Below, in pieces: positions 33,132 to 42,920 of a stretch of DNA of 64,000 bases. The first letter of the stretch is position 1. Each line of letters begins with the position of its first letter. The DNA is from Flavobacterium sp. (GTDB lineage Bacteria; Bacteroidota; Bacteroidia; Flavobacteriales; Flavobacteriaceae), in NCBI GenBank assembly GCA_029946065.1, contig JAQSDU010000020.1, positions 62,001 through 126,000 on the forward strand, written 5' to 3'. The notes beneath the pieces are model-generated. The model was not told the origin of the DNA. It did not search any database and saw nothing but the letters and a program-made list of their open reading frames with translations. A program made the position numbers and the translations under genes.

Positions 33132-35507
33132 GTGAAAACCAAAATCAAAACTTTCTTTCAACGGATAATAAATTGGATCAAGCGCAACAAAATCAAATCG
33201 GCGATCGCATTTGTCTTGCTAATTGCTTACTACTTTTGCTTGCCGCGCACGCTTTTCGAAGAGCCCTATTCCACGGTAATAGAAAGCAGCGACGGCGAGT
33301 TGCTTGGTGCCAAAATTGCCAAAGACGGCCAATGGCGTTTTCCTGCGCAAGACAGTATTCCCGATAAATTTAAGCAATGCATCGTCGCTTTTGAAGACCA
33401 GTATTTTTATACGCATCCTGGTTTTAATCCAGTTGCGATGGTCAATGCTGTAAGACAAAATCATGCTGCCGGAAAAGTCGTTCGAGGCGGCAGTACGCTT
33501 ACACAACAAGTTATCCGTTTGTCGCGGAAAGGACAAGGGCGTACGTATTTCGAAAAACTAATCGAAGTCATTTTGGCAACACGCCTTGAATTCCGTTATT
33601 CTAAAAATAGTATCCTTGAACTTTACGCAGCACACGCACCTTTCGGCGGTAATGTTGTAGGTTTGGAAATGGCATCTTGGCGTTATTTCGGCGTACAATC
33701 ACATCAATTGTCTTGGGCAGAAAGCGCAACGCTAGCGGTTTTGCCCAATGCGCCAAGCCTGATTTACCCGGGAAAAAATCAAGAAAGACTGCGCATAAAA
33801 CGTGATAATTTATTGCTTAAATTACAACAGCAAGGAACAATTGACAAACAAACATATGAATTGTCGTTAGCCGAACCGCTACCACAAAAGCCCTTCGATT
33901 TACCACAAATTGCGCCGCATCTTTTGCAACGTGTCGCCAAAAAGCAGGAAGGAACACGAGTAAAAACAACTATAGATATCGCTTTACAAAACCGCGTCAA
34001 TCAGATTGCTAAATATTATTACAATCAATACCGGCAGAATGAAGTCAATAATCTGGCCATCTTGGTCATTGATGTGCAAAACCGCAATGTGATGAGTTAT
34101 GTTGGCAATGCGCCAACAGACCAAAATCACCAAAAAGACGTTGACATCATCAATGCACCAAGAAGTACCGGAAGTATTTTAAAACCGTTATTATACGCCG
34201 CAATGCTGGACGAAGGAGAATTACTTCCGAACACTTTAGTACCCGACGTTCCCACGCAGATTTCAGGTTATACACCCGAAAATTACAGCCTCACTTTTGA
34301 TGGTGCAGTTCCGGCGCATCGTGCATTGTCACGCTCGCTCAACATTCCGGCGGTTTTGATGTTGCAGGATTTTGGCGTGCAGAAATTTTATGATGAATTG
34401 CAAAAATTTAAATTACATGACATTAACCGCACTTCTGGGAATTATGGATTGTCGTTGATTTTAGGTGGTGCCGAAAGCAATCTTTGGGATTTGTGTCGCA
34501 CATATGCCGGTCTGTCATCAACCATAGATTACTTCAATAAAAACGAAGGAAAATACCGAACCAATGAATTCGCCGAACTCAATTACGATCATAATTTCAA
34601 AATCGATTTTGGAAAGCAGCGCTACCAGAAAACCATTCTTGGTGCGGGTTCAATTTGGCTCACTTACAATGCCATGGAGGAAGTTAACCGTCCGGAAGGC
34701 GATGAAGCTTGGAAATTCTATGACAGTTCTCTTAAAATCGCATGGAAGACTGGGACGAGTTTTGGCAACCGAGATGCTTGGGCAATTGGCACAAATTCCC
34801 GTTATGTGGTGGGTGTTTGGGTTGGAAATGCCACTGGCGAAGGTCGTCCAACGCTAACTGGCGTCTCCAGTGCGGCACCGATTTTATTCGATGTATTCAA
34901 CTTGTTGCCAAGAAAAAAATGGTTCGACGCACCGTTAAATGACCTTGAAGAAGTCGAAGTTTGTTCGCTAAGCGGCTACCTTGCCCAGGAAGATTGTCCG
35001 AAAATCAAGCAATATGTTTCTCTGAAAGGCAAGACGACAGCAGTTTGTCCGTACCATAAAACCGTACATTTAGACAAAACCGAGAAATTCCGCGTCAACA
35101 GCAGTTGCGAAGATGTTGCGAATATCGTGACCAAAAAATGGTTCGTGCTGCCACCGGTGATGGAGTGGTATTATAAAAACCAACACATCGGTTATTTGCC
35201 TTTGCCGCCGTTTCGTTCGGATTGTGAAGGAAATCAAACGGTTACTATGGATTTTATTTACCCCAAGGCGAGCAGTAAAATCTACTTAACAAAAAATTTC
35301 AATAGCCAAGTGCAGCCTGTCATATTGAAAGTTGCACATTCTGATAGGGAAAGCACTTTATATTGGTATGTGGACAATGTGTTCAAAGGCACAACAAAAA
35401 CTTTTCATGAGATGCCTATAACGCCATCAACAGGCATTCATTATATTACTGTCGTGGATGAGGTTGGGAATGAGATTCGGAGGAAGATTGATATTGTGAA
35501 TCAGTAA
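33132..35507 (+). CDS. pbpC: Penicillin-binding protein 1C
   Basis: 791 residues, GTG start 5 bp after the previous stop. One N-terminal membrane helix (SAIAFVLLIAYYFCL), then the GT51 glycosyltransferase with FEDQYFYTHPGFNP and GGSTLTQQVIRL, then the transpeptidase with SILK in STGSILKP, SLN in SRSLNIP and KTG in WKTGTSFGNRDAW. The last 90 residues match the PBP1C C-terminal beta domain. It polymerises and crosslinks peptidoglycan. The A2M neighbour fits the known yfhM-pbpC association. Confidence 0.95.
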   Translation: MKTKIKTFFQRIINWIKRNKIKSAIAFVLLIAYYFCLPRTLFEEPYSTVIESSDGELLGAKIAKDGQWRFPAQDSIPDKFKQCIVAFEDQYFYTHPGFNPVAMVNAVRQNHAAGKVVRGGSTLTQQVIRLSRKGQGRTYFEKLIEVILATRLEFRYSKNSILELYAAHAPFGGNVVGLEMASWRYFGVQSHQLSWAESATLAVLPNAPSLIYPGKNQERLRIKRDNLLLKLQQQGTIDKQTYELSLAEPLPQKPFDLPQIAPHLLQRVAKKQEGTRVKTTIDIALQNRVNQIAKYYYNQYRQNEVNNLAILVIDVQNRNVMSYVGNAPTDQNHQKDVDIINAPRSTGSILKPLLYAAMLDEGELLPNTLVPDVPTQISGYTPENYSLTFDGAVPAHRALSRSLNIPAVLMLQDFGVQKFYDELQKFKLHDINRTSGNYGLSLILGGAESNLWDLCRTYAGLSSTIDYFNKNEGKYRTNEFAELNYDHNFKIDFGKQRYQKTILGAGSIWLTYNAMEEVNRPEGDEAWKFYDSSLKIAWKTGTSFGNRDAWAIGTNSRYVVGVWVGNATGEGRPTLTGVSSAAPILFDVFNLLPRKKWFDAPLNDLEEVEVCSLSGYLAQEDCPKIKQYVSLKGKTTAVCPYHKTVHLDKTEKFRVNSSCEDVANIVTKKWFVLPPVMEWYYKNQHIGYLPLPPFRSDCEGNQTVTMDFIYPKASSKIYLTKNFNSQVQPVILKVAHSDRESTLYWYVDNVFKGTTKTFHEMPITPSTGIHYITVVDEVGNEIRRKIDIVNQ

Positions 35508-35587
35508 GCCGAAAGTCGAAAAACAAGATTTATGTTGCGTTGCGCAATGGGCGTTAAGGCAAAATCCAATTATGGAAAGTATAGTCG

Positions 35588-37588
35588 TTATTTTTTTACT
35601 TTCGACTTCTCACTTTCGACATGCGACTTTACTAAAGTATCGCCACGCATAGTATAATGCCACGCCAAAGCCATTAGCTTGTCGTGTTCAGCTTTATATT
35701 TCGTGGTTTTTTCTTTCTCCTCTTTAAAAGTGTGCAAGTCGATGATTTCCGGCTGTTCGTCTTTTGCAAAATGCTCCAAGATATTCCGGTCGATGGCTTT
35801 GGTGAGTCCGATGCCATTTCTTTTGTTAGGATCGCGCAAATCGCTGCCGAAACTATAATATTTGAAGCCTTTTGGGGCAATCATCTCAATAAGTGTCGGG
35901 ATGATATCGATGTGGGAACCCGGAGTTTTGCTTCGTGTAACAGGAATATTTTTTCCATATAAAATAAATGGGACCGAAGATCTTTCATACAAATCGGGCG
36001 ATGGTGTGATAAATCGTCTACCGTAATGATCGCCGGTAAAACCGAAAATACCGGTGTCGAATTTCTTTTCGGCTTTCGTCATAAAATCGCCAATCGCTTT
36101 GTCGCCGTACCACAAATGGCCCAGTTCCTGCATGTTCATGCCGTTTTTATAGTATTTCTGCACTTCTTTTGGGAAATCTGCCAACGATTTATACGGAAAT
36201 CCTTTTTTATAAATATCGATCGCATACGGCGGATGGTAGCTCGAAGTCAGGATTATATTGAGCGTATATTTATTTGGATCGACTTTCTGCAAGACTAAGT
36301 CGAAAAGCTTTTCATCCTCAACGCCCCATTCACCTGAATCAGATTTTCCGCCCATATCGGCACCAGAAAAAATATGATCGGCCCCTTGATAGGGTACAAA
36401 TTCGCCTACATGCTCCCATGAAAGAAAGCCGCCGTAGAAGAAATTTGTTTCATATCCGAGTTTTTTAAACTGCTTAAAAATCGAGCTTTTATAAGCCTCA
36501 TGAAGGCTGCCAAGGTAGCTGATGTTGACACCCGTATAAGGAACCCCGGTGATTATCGCGCCAAACGAAAACAAAGTTGCATGTCCGCTTGGAAGGAAAT
36601 TATCGTATCGCATGCCTTTGTCGCCAATCGCCTTCAGGTTTTTTGAAAATCCAAAAGGAGCGTATTTGTCCATTAGCGGCCAAGAATCATAACTTTCCAT
36701 AACGACCAGAAAAATCTGTTTTGGTTTTGGGATGGTGTCACCTTTAGCTTCTTTTTCGATGATGGCTGAAACGAGTTTTTGTCCCGGATATAGATTGGTA
36801 ATGTCACCTTTGGATTTCTCAATAAAAGGATTTTTCCCGTCGATATAATTGAGCTCATCAAATTCGTGTTTTGCCGAAAGCAATGCGCGATAGGGGTTTA
36901 ATATCGTTTTATTGAGGAAATTGTCTTTCGCCACCGCCGACCATTTTTTGATGGCTGGCACTTTCGTGAAAGAACCTCGAATGCTGCTTACAAAGCAAAA
37001 AACAGTTAAAACGACCAACAAAATTCGCAATGGTTTGGTTTGGAATCTTTGAAGGAACTTATAGATACGTTCTTTTTTTTCAAATTTCCGCAAGATAAAA
37101 ATTGCAATAAAAATTGTTGAAAGGATTACAAAGGTGTTCAACACCGGATGGAAATATTCAATGATGGTATTGGCGACCGCTTTTTGGTCATCATACAATC
37201 CCAAGAAAAGGAAATTGTTGAATTGGTCATTGTATTCGCGGAAATAATTGTAAGTAACGACGCAGATTAAGGTGGAAAAAACGATAAAAATATATTGACA
37301 GACAATTCTTGTTTTTCGGATAATGTTGAATTTTCCGAAAGGTGACAACAGCAACAACGTCAAAAAAGGCAAAATCAGGAAGTAACAGATTGCCGTTGCA
37401 TCGAACCGAAATCCCATAAAAAAAGCTTGCAGAAAATCGACCGTATCTGCATTTGGACCAAGTTGATTTTTATATAAAAGCACAAAAACCAGGCGATGGA
37501 TGAAGAAAAATACGATTCCAAAAAACCAGAAAAAGCAAAGGTTTCCTAGTTCTTTGATAAAATTGGTCCATTTGGATGCCTGTTTCAT
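35588..37588 (-). CDS. LTA synthase-like membrane sulfatase/phosphoglycerol transferase
   Basis: 666 residues. Five N-terminal membrane helices (to about residue 205) precede a sulfatase-fold domain with VVMESYDSWPL, LPSGHATLFSFGAIITGVP and GDHYGRRF, the metal-binding and nucleophile regions of the LtaS/MdoB-type family. Gram-negative members transfer phosphoglycerol or phosphoethanolamine to envelope glycans. The substrate is uncertain here. The C-terminal tail KSHVESEKSKVKK is encoded by a heptad-repeat tract (35598-35632), so it may be a recent addition. Confidence 0.85.
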   Translation of the reverse strand: MKQASKWTNFIKELGNLCFFWFFGIVFFFIHRLVFVLLYKNQLGPNADTVDFLQAFFMGFRFDATAICYFLILPFLTLLLLSPFGKFNIIRKTRIVCQYIFIVFSTLICVVTYNYFREYNDQFNNFLFLGLYDDQKAVANTIIEYFHPVLNTFVILSTIFIAIFILRKFEKKERIYKFLQRFQTKPLRILLVVLTVFCFVSSIRGSFTKVPAIKKWSAVAKDNFLNKTILNPYRALLSAKHEFDELNYIDGKNPFIEKSKGDITNLYPGQKLVSAIIEKEAKGDTIPKPKQIFLVVMESYDSWPLMDKYAPFGFSKNLKAIGDKGMRYDNFLPSGHATLFSFGAIITGVPYTGVNISYLGSLHEAYKSSIFKQFKKLGYETNFFYGGFLSWEHVGEFVPYQGADHIFSGADMGGKSDSGEWGVEDEKLFDLVLQKVDPNKYTLNIILTSSYHPPYAIDIYKKGFPYKSLADFPKEVQKYYKNGMNMQELGHLWYGDKAIGDFMTKAEKKFDTGIFGFTGDHYGRRFITPSPDLYERSSVPFILYGKNIPVTRSKTPGSHIDIIPTLIEMIAPKGFKYYSFGSDLRDPNKRNGIGLTKAIDRNILEHFAKDEQPEIIDLHTFKEEKEKTTKYKAEHDKLMALAWHYTMRGDTLVKSHVESEKSKVKK
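35598..35632. repeat. Heptad tract (GACTTTC-type) within gene 3' end
   Basis: CGACTTCTCACTTTCGACATGCGACTTT has a 7-nt period and matches GAAAGTCGAAA just outside at 35510-35520. It codes for the last residues of the LTA-synthase-like protein. Confidence 0.55.
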
Positions 37589-37814
37589 TGCGATAATCCG
37601 TGTTTTTTGTGGTTAAGTTTGTATGATGAAATATCTTTCAAAGTACATTCTTTTTTCGATGAATTGCAAATGGGATTTTTCAGTAGATAGCAGGTTTCAG
37701 ATTTCAGACCGTAGATTCCAGTTTTTTTACACCTGCCATCTGAAATATGCCTCCTGTCTGCTATAAGTAGGGTTTTGCGTTGTTAAATTGTTTAGCTTTA
37801 ACAAAACCAAGATT

Positions 37815-40469
37815 ATGAAATCAAAATTACTTTTCTGTTTATGGGCGCTTTTTATTACTTGCGTTGGATTTGCACAAACGGAGGCTTATCAACCTCCAAA
37901 TTTGACACAATGTAGCGATAATGTTTTTTATTTGCTGCCTCAGATTCCGATTATATTAGGCAATCAAAATCCGGATCTTTTTACGGTAACCTTTTATAAC
38001 ACCGGATCAGATGCGGAAATGGAAACTTCACCGTTTCCTAATTATAACGTTGAAATTAATGAGCCTGTTAAAACGGTATACGTAAGGGTTGACAATAATA
38101 ACGATGATACTTATGCCATCACGCAATTCCAATTGATATGGAATAACTTGGTGCTTCCGGATTACCCAGACGTGATTGCCTGTGGTTTTTATACCACGCC
38201 ACCCTTGGAGATGCCAGGTGCAATGTATTATTCTGGACCAAACGGAACAGGCGTAGCCATATCTCCCGGCGTGGCAATTACGACAACGACTACCTTATAT
38301 GTTTATGTGCAGTCCGGAGATTGCTCGGCTGAGGAGAGTTTTACAGTAATATTAAACCAACCACCGGTTTTGAACGATATATATACTTGTGGTGGCACAT
38401 ACACTTTGCCTGATTTGCCTCCAGGTTATAATTATTACAGTGGACCAAATATGAACCTGCCAATTGTCGCCCCAGGAACAGTTATAACTACAGTCGGATC
38501 TCACACTATTTATGTTGCTGGTTCAAACGGAACTTGTTCTGTCAATGGTGGTTTTAACGTTGTAATTGGTGGCGATATGCAATTGACTTTCAATACTTCG
38601 GCAATGACTTTATGTGGTGATGGCATGGTAGTGCTCACCGCAAATGTCTTAGATCCAAATGCTACTTACCAATGGACTTACGGTAGTGTGTTAATTCCAG
38701 GACAAACGGGTAATACTATATATGTAACACAGCCGGGAAATTATCAATGTAGTGTGACAGATTCCTGCGGCAATGTGGCTTCTGGAGTGATTATGGTGCA
38801 GAGTACTCTTCCCATCAACCAGCCTGAAGCGATTTACGATTGTAGTAATGATGGTACCAATGCGTTTGACTTAGATGGTTTGACGTCACAGATTATTCAA
38901 GGAGCCAGTCCAGCAAATTATGACATACTGTATTATCAGTCCATAGAAGATGCTTATAATTATACTGCTAATAACATTCCGACAACAGATGCTTTTGTAA
39001 CCAATGTGCCTTATTTTACAATATATGTAAGGGTTACAGATGTAAGTACGCCTGGTGGTTGTTGGCTCGTTTTTCCAGTACAGTTAATTGCACAATCCTG
39101 CACGGGAAACACTGTTTCTGGTGTGATCAGATTAGATGCTGACAACAATGGCTGTACCGATAATGACCTTCCAGCTTCCAATATTGCGGTCACACGCTAT
39201 TTCGGGAATTACAGCCATATTACCTATACAAATACCGCAGGTGAATATACTTTTTTCAATGTAGAGGAAGGTTTCAATCAGATTGTTATTTTAAATGACC
39301 TGCCACAAGGTTATACATTAGTTGCTCCTCCTGCTCCCGGCGCACTGGGTATTGATGTTACTGGCGAAAACACCAATTACAGCGGTCTAAATTTTTGTAT
39401 TGCAGCACCAAGTCCGATGGCGGATGCTATTGCGTATTTTTATGCCAATACCAATGCACGCCCCGGATTTCCTGTCAGTTATACCGCCTATATTTACAAC
39501 AATGGTACACTTCCTTTTAGTGGTAATTTGACTGTTAATTATGATATTTCAAAACTAGATTTTCTAAATGCCGTACCTACAATTACTGCTCAGGATAACA
39601 ATACGCTTACTTTTAGCGTGCCGCCGGTGGCACCTTTTAGCTGGCAATATTTCACGCTTAATTTTATGGTGAAGCAGCCGCCCTTAGCGGAGCTTGGCGA
39701 TGTGCTGCACTTTGATGCTTTTATGGAAGCCATCCAAGACGATAGCGATCCTGCTAATAATGTAGTACTATTCGACCAAACCGTTGTCAATTCCTATGAT
39801 CCGAATGAAATTGCCGTTCAACAAGGGGCGAAGATATTGCAGAATCAGGTGGCAGATTACCTTAATTACACCATACATTTCCAAAATATAGGAAATGCCG
39901 ATGCCGTTAATGTAAAAGTTATTACAGAATTAGATCCAAAACTCGATTGGGCATCTTTCAGGCCGGTGGGATCAACCCATAATTTTACGACAGAACGTCT
40001 TGGAAATGCACTCACTTTCAGTTTTAATAACATCAACCTTCCCGGAAGTGTGCAGGACGAACCAGCTAGTAATGGTTATGTTATATTCAAAGTCAAGCCG
40101 AAACCGACTATGGTTGTTGGCGACATCATTGCTGCAGATGCCAATATCTACTTTGATTTCAATGCAGCAATTGCCACCAATACTGTAACTACAGAATTGG
40201 TAAGCTTGCTGAATGTGAATGATGCTGATTTTGCAAGCCTTGAAATGGTGCCAAACCCGGCTTCTGATAAAGTAAAAATAAACTTCAACGAAGATTTGTT
40301 AAGTAAAGCGACTATTGCTTTATATGATATTCAGGGTAAATTGGTATTACAGCATATAGCTCAGAATAATGAGGCTTTGATTGATGTTTCGAAGCTGTCG
40401 CCCGGTATGTATTTTGTAAAAATATCTGCTGAGGACAAAACCGCTGTTAAGAAGTTGATAGTTAAATAA
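37815..40469 (+). CDS. Large secreted T9SS-sorted surface protein
   Basis: 884 residues from the ATG at 37815 (MKSKLLFCLWALFITCVGFAQ, signal peptide). A Cys-containing Ig-like/PKD-like repeat region covers the first half; VIRLDADNNGCTDNDLPASNI (about 445) is an SdrD B-like domain; a DUF11-like domain lies near DPNEIAVQQGAKILQNQ (about 665). The C-terminus is a type A T9SS sorting domain: MVPNPASDKVKINF, IALYDIQGKLV, and LSPGMYFVKI. The protein is exported and attached to or released from the cell surface; adhesion is a guess. Confidence 0.88.
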   Translation: MKSKLLFCLWALFITCVGFAQTEAYQPPNLTQCSDNVFYLLPQIPIILGNQNPDLFTVTFYNTGSDAEMETSPFPNYNVEINEPVKTVYVRVDNNNDDTYAITQFQLIWNNLVLPDYPDVIACGFYTTPPLEMPGAMYYSGPNGTGVAISPGVAITTTTTLYVYVQSGDCSAEESFTVILNQPPVLNDIYTCGGTYTLPDLPPGYNYYSGPNMNLPIVAPGTVITTVGSHTIYVAGSNGTCSVNGGFNVVIGGDMQLTFNTSAMTLCGDGMVVLTANVLDPNATYQWTYGSVLIPGQTGNTIYVTQPGNYQCSVTDSCGNVASGVIMVQSTLPINQPEAIYDCSNDGTNAFDLDGLTSQIIQGASPANYDILYYQSIEDAYNYTANNIPTTDAFVTNVPYFTIYVRVTDVSTPGGCWLVFPVQLIAQSCTGNTVSGVIRLDADNNGCTDNDLPASNIAVTRYFGNYSHITYTNTAGEYTFFNVEEGFNQIVILNDLPQGYTLVAPPAPGALGIDVTGENTNYSGLNFCIAAPSPMADAIAYFYANTNARPGFPVSYTAYIYNNGTLPFSGNLTVNYDISKLDFLNAVPTITAQDNNTLTFSVPPVAPFSWQYFTLNFMVKQPPLAELGDVLHFDAFMEAIQDDSDPANNVVLFDQTVVNSYDPNEIAVQQGAKILQNQVADYLNYTIHFQNIGNADAVNVKVITELDPKLDWASFRPVGSTHNFTTERLGNALTFSFNNINLPGSVQDEPASNGYVIFKVKPKPTMVVGDIIAADANIYFDFNAAIATNTVTTELVSLLNVNDADFASLEMVPNPASDKVKINFNEDLLSKATIALYDIQGKLVLQHIAQNNEALIDVSKLSPGMYFVKISAEDKTAVKKLIVK

Positions 40470-40512
40470 TTTTAGCCACGAATTTCCACTAATTCGTGAC
40501 AAAATAATTCAT

Positions 40513-40547
40513 AAAAAAACCGCCAATCTCAAGAAAGGCGGTTTTTT
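40513..40547. terminator. Bidirectional terminator between T9SS gene and rng
   Basis: AAAAAACCGCC...GGCGGTTTTTT stem with loop around AATCTCAAGAAA, with A-run and T-run on opposite sides so it serves both converging genes. Confidence 0.85.
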
Positions 40548-40611
40548 GTTATAAAGTAGTTTTAGTTCCAGGGCTGTCTTTAGCGTCGCTCAGTTCCGCT
40601 TTGCCTCTGGT

Positions 40612-40637
40612 CGACTTTGGACTTTCAACTTTCGACT
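40612..40637. repeat. Heptad tract (GACTTTG/GACTTTC)
   Basis: Units GACTTTG, GACTTTC, AACTTTC, GACTAAT in a row at the 3' end of rng. Confidence 0.6.
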
Positions 40638-42180
40638 AATCCTTAATCTCATTTCCTTCTTTATCAAAGAAATGGTATTCTAAGAAAGTATAAGCATCGC
40701 GCGGAATGATTTTAATCCACTTTTTGTGTTCCATAAACCATTTTACACGCACTGAAAATATTCCTTTTGAAAGGTATGCTGCAACAAACGGATGTACGTT
40801 AAGCACAGCGCCGCTATTGACTTTTAGTATTCTTTCAAGATCGGAAGAAATCTTGTCGATGATCAAAATCGGAGCTTCGATTTCCCCATTTACATCGTTA
40901 GGGTCTTCTTCTCTTGTTTTGATGTTGACTTCCGGCCTTACTCTTTGTCGTGTGATCTGCACCAAGCCAAATTTACTCGGCGGCAGGATCTTGTGTTTTG
41001 CTTTATCGTCACTCATTTCTTCCCTAAGGAATTCGAACAACACTTTTCTGTTCTCGGGATTCGACATATCGATAAAATCGATTACGATGATACCGCCCAT
41101 ATCCCTTAGGCGCAGTTGTCTTGCGATTTCTGCTGCTGCGATCATGTTAACTTCAAGCGCAGTGTCTTCCTGGTTGGAGGCTTTGTTCGAACGGTTGCCG
41201 CTGTTCACATCGATAACGTGCAAAGCTTCCGTGTGTTCGATAATCAAATAAGCGCCTTTGCTCATGGAAACGGTTTTCCCGAATGAAGTCTTAATCTGTC
41301 TCTCTATGTTATATTTCTCGAAAATAGGTGTGTCTTTAGAGTGATAATGTTTTACTATTGATTGTTTTGAAGGGGCAATTTCTTGCACATAATCCTTCGT
41401 TTGGTTGTACAACTCTTCATCATCTATATAAATACCGCTGAAGGTATCGTTAAAAACGTCTCTGAGGATTGAAGAAGCTCTGTTGAGCTCTCCCAAAACC
41501 TTTGACGGATGATGAGCAGTTGGTAATTTTTTACACATTCCCGACCATCTGTCGAGCAATGTTGTCAAGTCCTTTTCTAATTCCGCGACTTTTTTGCCTT
41601 CGGCTACCGTACGCACGATGACGCCGAAACCTTTTGGTTTGATGGATTGCACGAGTCGTTTAAGACGATCTTTTTCTTCTTTGGATTCGATTTTTTGTGA
41701 TATCGAAACTCTGTCAGAAAAAGGAACGAGAACAATAAACCTACCGGCGAGAGACAATTCTGAGCTGATTCTTGGCCCTTTGGTAGATATAGGTTCTTTG
41801 ACAACTTGTACTAAAAGCGACTGGTTGGCACTCAAAACGTCGGTAACGACGCCGTCCTTATTGATTTCCTTTTCGAACTGGAAGTTCTTTAAAGTCATAT
41901 CTTTTATTTTTCCTGTCGTAACCAGTTTGATGAATTTCAATTGAGAAGCGAGATTTGGGCCCAAATCGTGATAATGTAAAAAGGCATCTTTTTCGAAGCC
42001 TACGTTTACAAAAGCAGCATTCAGTCCGGCAACGGGTTTCCTGATTTTGGCGATAAAAATATCTCCGACCTGGAAGTTGCTTTTCTCTTCTTCTTTGTGT
42101 AATTCAACTAGTTTTCCATCCTTTAGCAAGGCAAAATCTACGGCTTCAGAACTTGATCGGATGATAAGTTCTTTATTCAC
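40636..42180 (-). CDS. rng: Ribonuclease G (Rne/Rng family)
   Basis: 514 residues, GTG start at 42180; MNKELIIRSSSEAVDFALL is the usual N-terminus in Bacteroidota. An S1 domain lies at about 35-125 (VGDIFIAKIRKPVAGLNAAFVNVG), the catalytic region contains GGIIVIDFIDMSN and KFGLVQITRQR. Endonuclease for 5'-monophosphorylated RNA and rRNA/mRNA processing. Upstream sits a period-7 GGGTCCT/GGGTGTT tract. Confidence 0.93.
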   Translation of the reverse strand: MNKELIIRSSSEAVDFALLKDGKLVELHKEEEKSNFQVGDIFIAKIRKPVAGLNAAFVNVGFEKDAFLHYHDLGPNLASQLKFIKLVTTGKIKDMTLKNFQFEKEINKDGVVTDVLSANQSLLVQVVKEPISTKGPRISSELSLAGRFIVLVPFSDRVSISQKIESKEEKDRLKRLVQSIKPKGFGVIVRTVAEGKKVAELEKDLTTLLDRWSGMCKKLPTAHHPSKVLGELNRASSILRDVFNDTFSGIYIDDEELYNQTKDYVQEIAPSKQSIVKHYHSKDTPIFEKYNIERQIKTSFGKTVSMSKGAYLIIEHTEALHVIDVNSGNRSNKASNQEDTALEVNMIAAAEIARQLRLRDMGGIIVIDFIDMSNPENRKVLFEFLREEMSDDKAKHKILPPSKFGLVQITRQRVRPEVNIKTREEDPNDVNGEIEAPILIIDKISSDLERILKVNSGAVLNVHPFVAAYLSKGIFSVRVKWFMEHKKWIKIIPRDAYTFLEYHFFDKEGNEIKD

Positions 42181-42199
42181 AATGTAAATTTTTATTTTG

Positions 42200-42235
42200 G
42201 GTCCTGGGTGTTGGGTCCTGGGTGTTGGGTTTTTC
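42200..42235. repeat. Heptad tract GGGTCCT/GGGTGTT
   Basis: Alternating 7-mers GGGTCCT, GGGTGTT, GGGTCCT, GGGTGTT, GGGTTTT directly upstream of rng, a 14-nt double repeat. Confidence 0.75.
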
Positions 42236-42375
42236 CCTGAACCTTAAACCATTTAGCCTGAACCAAAAATTGATTGGACAAATTTTGTTACAATAGGATT
42301 AAGCTGCGATTTCTGCCATCTGTAATCCCGATTTCAATGAACGTTTAATTCTAAAAAGAAAAAAGTAGTTTAGAA

Positions 42376-42468
42376 CTACTTTTTCTTCTTGTGGCGGTTA
42401 GCTCTCGCACGTTTTTTTCTTTTGTGGGTCGCTACCTTATGTCTTTTTCTTTTTTTACCACTTGGCAT
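42376..42468 (-). CDS. 30-aa highly basic protein, probable ribosomal (AURKAIP1/mS38-bS22-like)
   Basis: ATG at 42468 to TAG at 42378-42376, in the 318-bp gap between rng and HU. The peptide starts MPSGKKRKRHKVATHKRKK and ends RHKKKK; 19 of 30 residues are Lys, Arg or His. Small proteins beginning MPSGKKRKRHK are familiar from many Bacteroidota, and the pattern of a Lys/Arg-rich helix with spaced His resembles the mitochondrial AURKAIP1/COX24 (mS38) and actinobacterial bS22 C-termini. A ribosomal or rRNA-binding job is inferred. Too short for most gene finders. Confidence 0.75.
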   Translation of the reverse strand: MPSGKKRKRHKVATHKRKKRARANRHKKKK

Positions 42469-42498
42469 AGTTGGTGATTTTGTGATTAATAAATTGGT

Positions 42499-42789
42499 TT
42501 ATTTTGCTTCGTTATTCGTTTTCACGCCCTCAACAAACACTTTTGCAGGTTTGAACGCTGGAATGTTGTGTGCAGGAATTTTAATTGTAGTATTTTTAGA
42601 AATGTTTCTGCCAGTTTTTTCAGCTCTCGTTTTGATGATGAAACTTCCGAAACCTCTCAAGTAAACGTTGTCTCCGGTTTCTAATGAAGTCTTTACTTCA
42701 TCCATAAAAGATTCTACTGTTGCTTGAACGTCTCCTTTTTCAAGGCCTAATTTTTCTGAAATCTTTGCTACGATATCTGCTTTCGTCAT
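42499..42789 (-). CDS. HU/IHF family DNA-binding protein
   Basis: 96 residues. MTKADIVAKISEKLGLEKGDV and LRGFGSFIIKTRAEKTGRNI-x-x-x-T are the dimerisation helix and the beta-arm entry of HU/IHF proteins. It bends DNA as a dimer and compacts the nucleoid. A TATATTTG -7 box lies 41 nt upstream. Confidence 0.93.
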   Translation of the reverse strand: MTKADIVAKISEKLGLEKGDVQATVESFMDEVKTSLETGDNVYLRGFGSFIIKTRAEKTGRNISKNTTIKIPAHNIPAFKPAKVFVEGVKTNNEAK

Positions 42790-42830
42790 TTTCTTTCTTA
42801 TTTATTATTTTGTAATATTTTTTGAGGTTG

Positions 42831-42838
42831 CAAATATA
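42831..42838 (-). promoter_or_regulatory. -7 element TATATTTG of the HU gene
   Basis: Exact TAnnTTTG on the minus strand, leaving a leader of about 35 nt. Confidence 0.65.
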
Positions 42839-42895
42839 GGAATTTAAAAAACAATTAATCAACCTAATTCATTAAAATTTAATCACATAAACTTT

Positions 42896-42903
42896 TACTT
42901 TTG
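42896..42903 (+). promoter_or_regulatory. -7 element TACTTTTG of mutY
   Basis: Exact consensus 17 nt before the mutY ATG; divergent from the HU promoter. Confidence 0.6.
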
Positions 42904-42920
42904 TTGACCTTAATTTAAAC

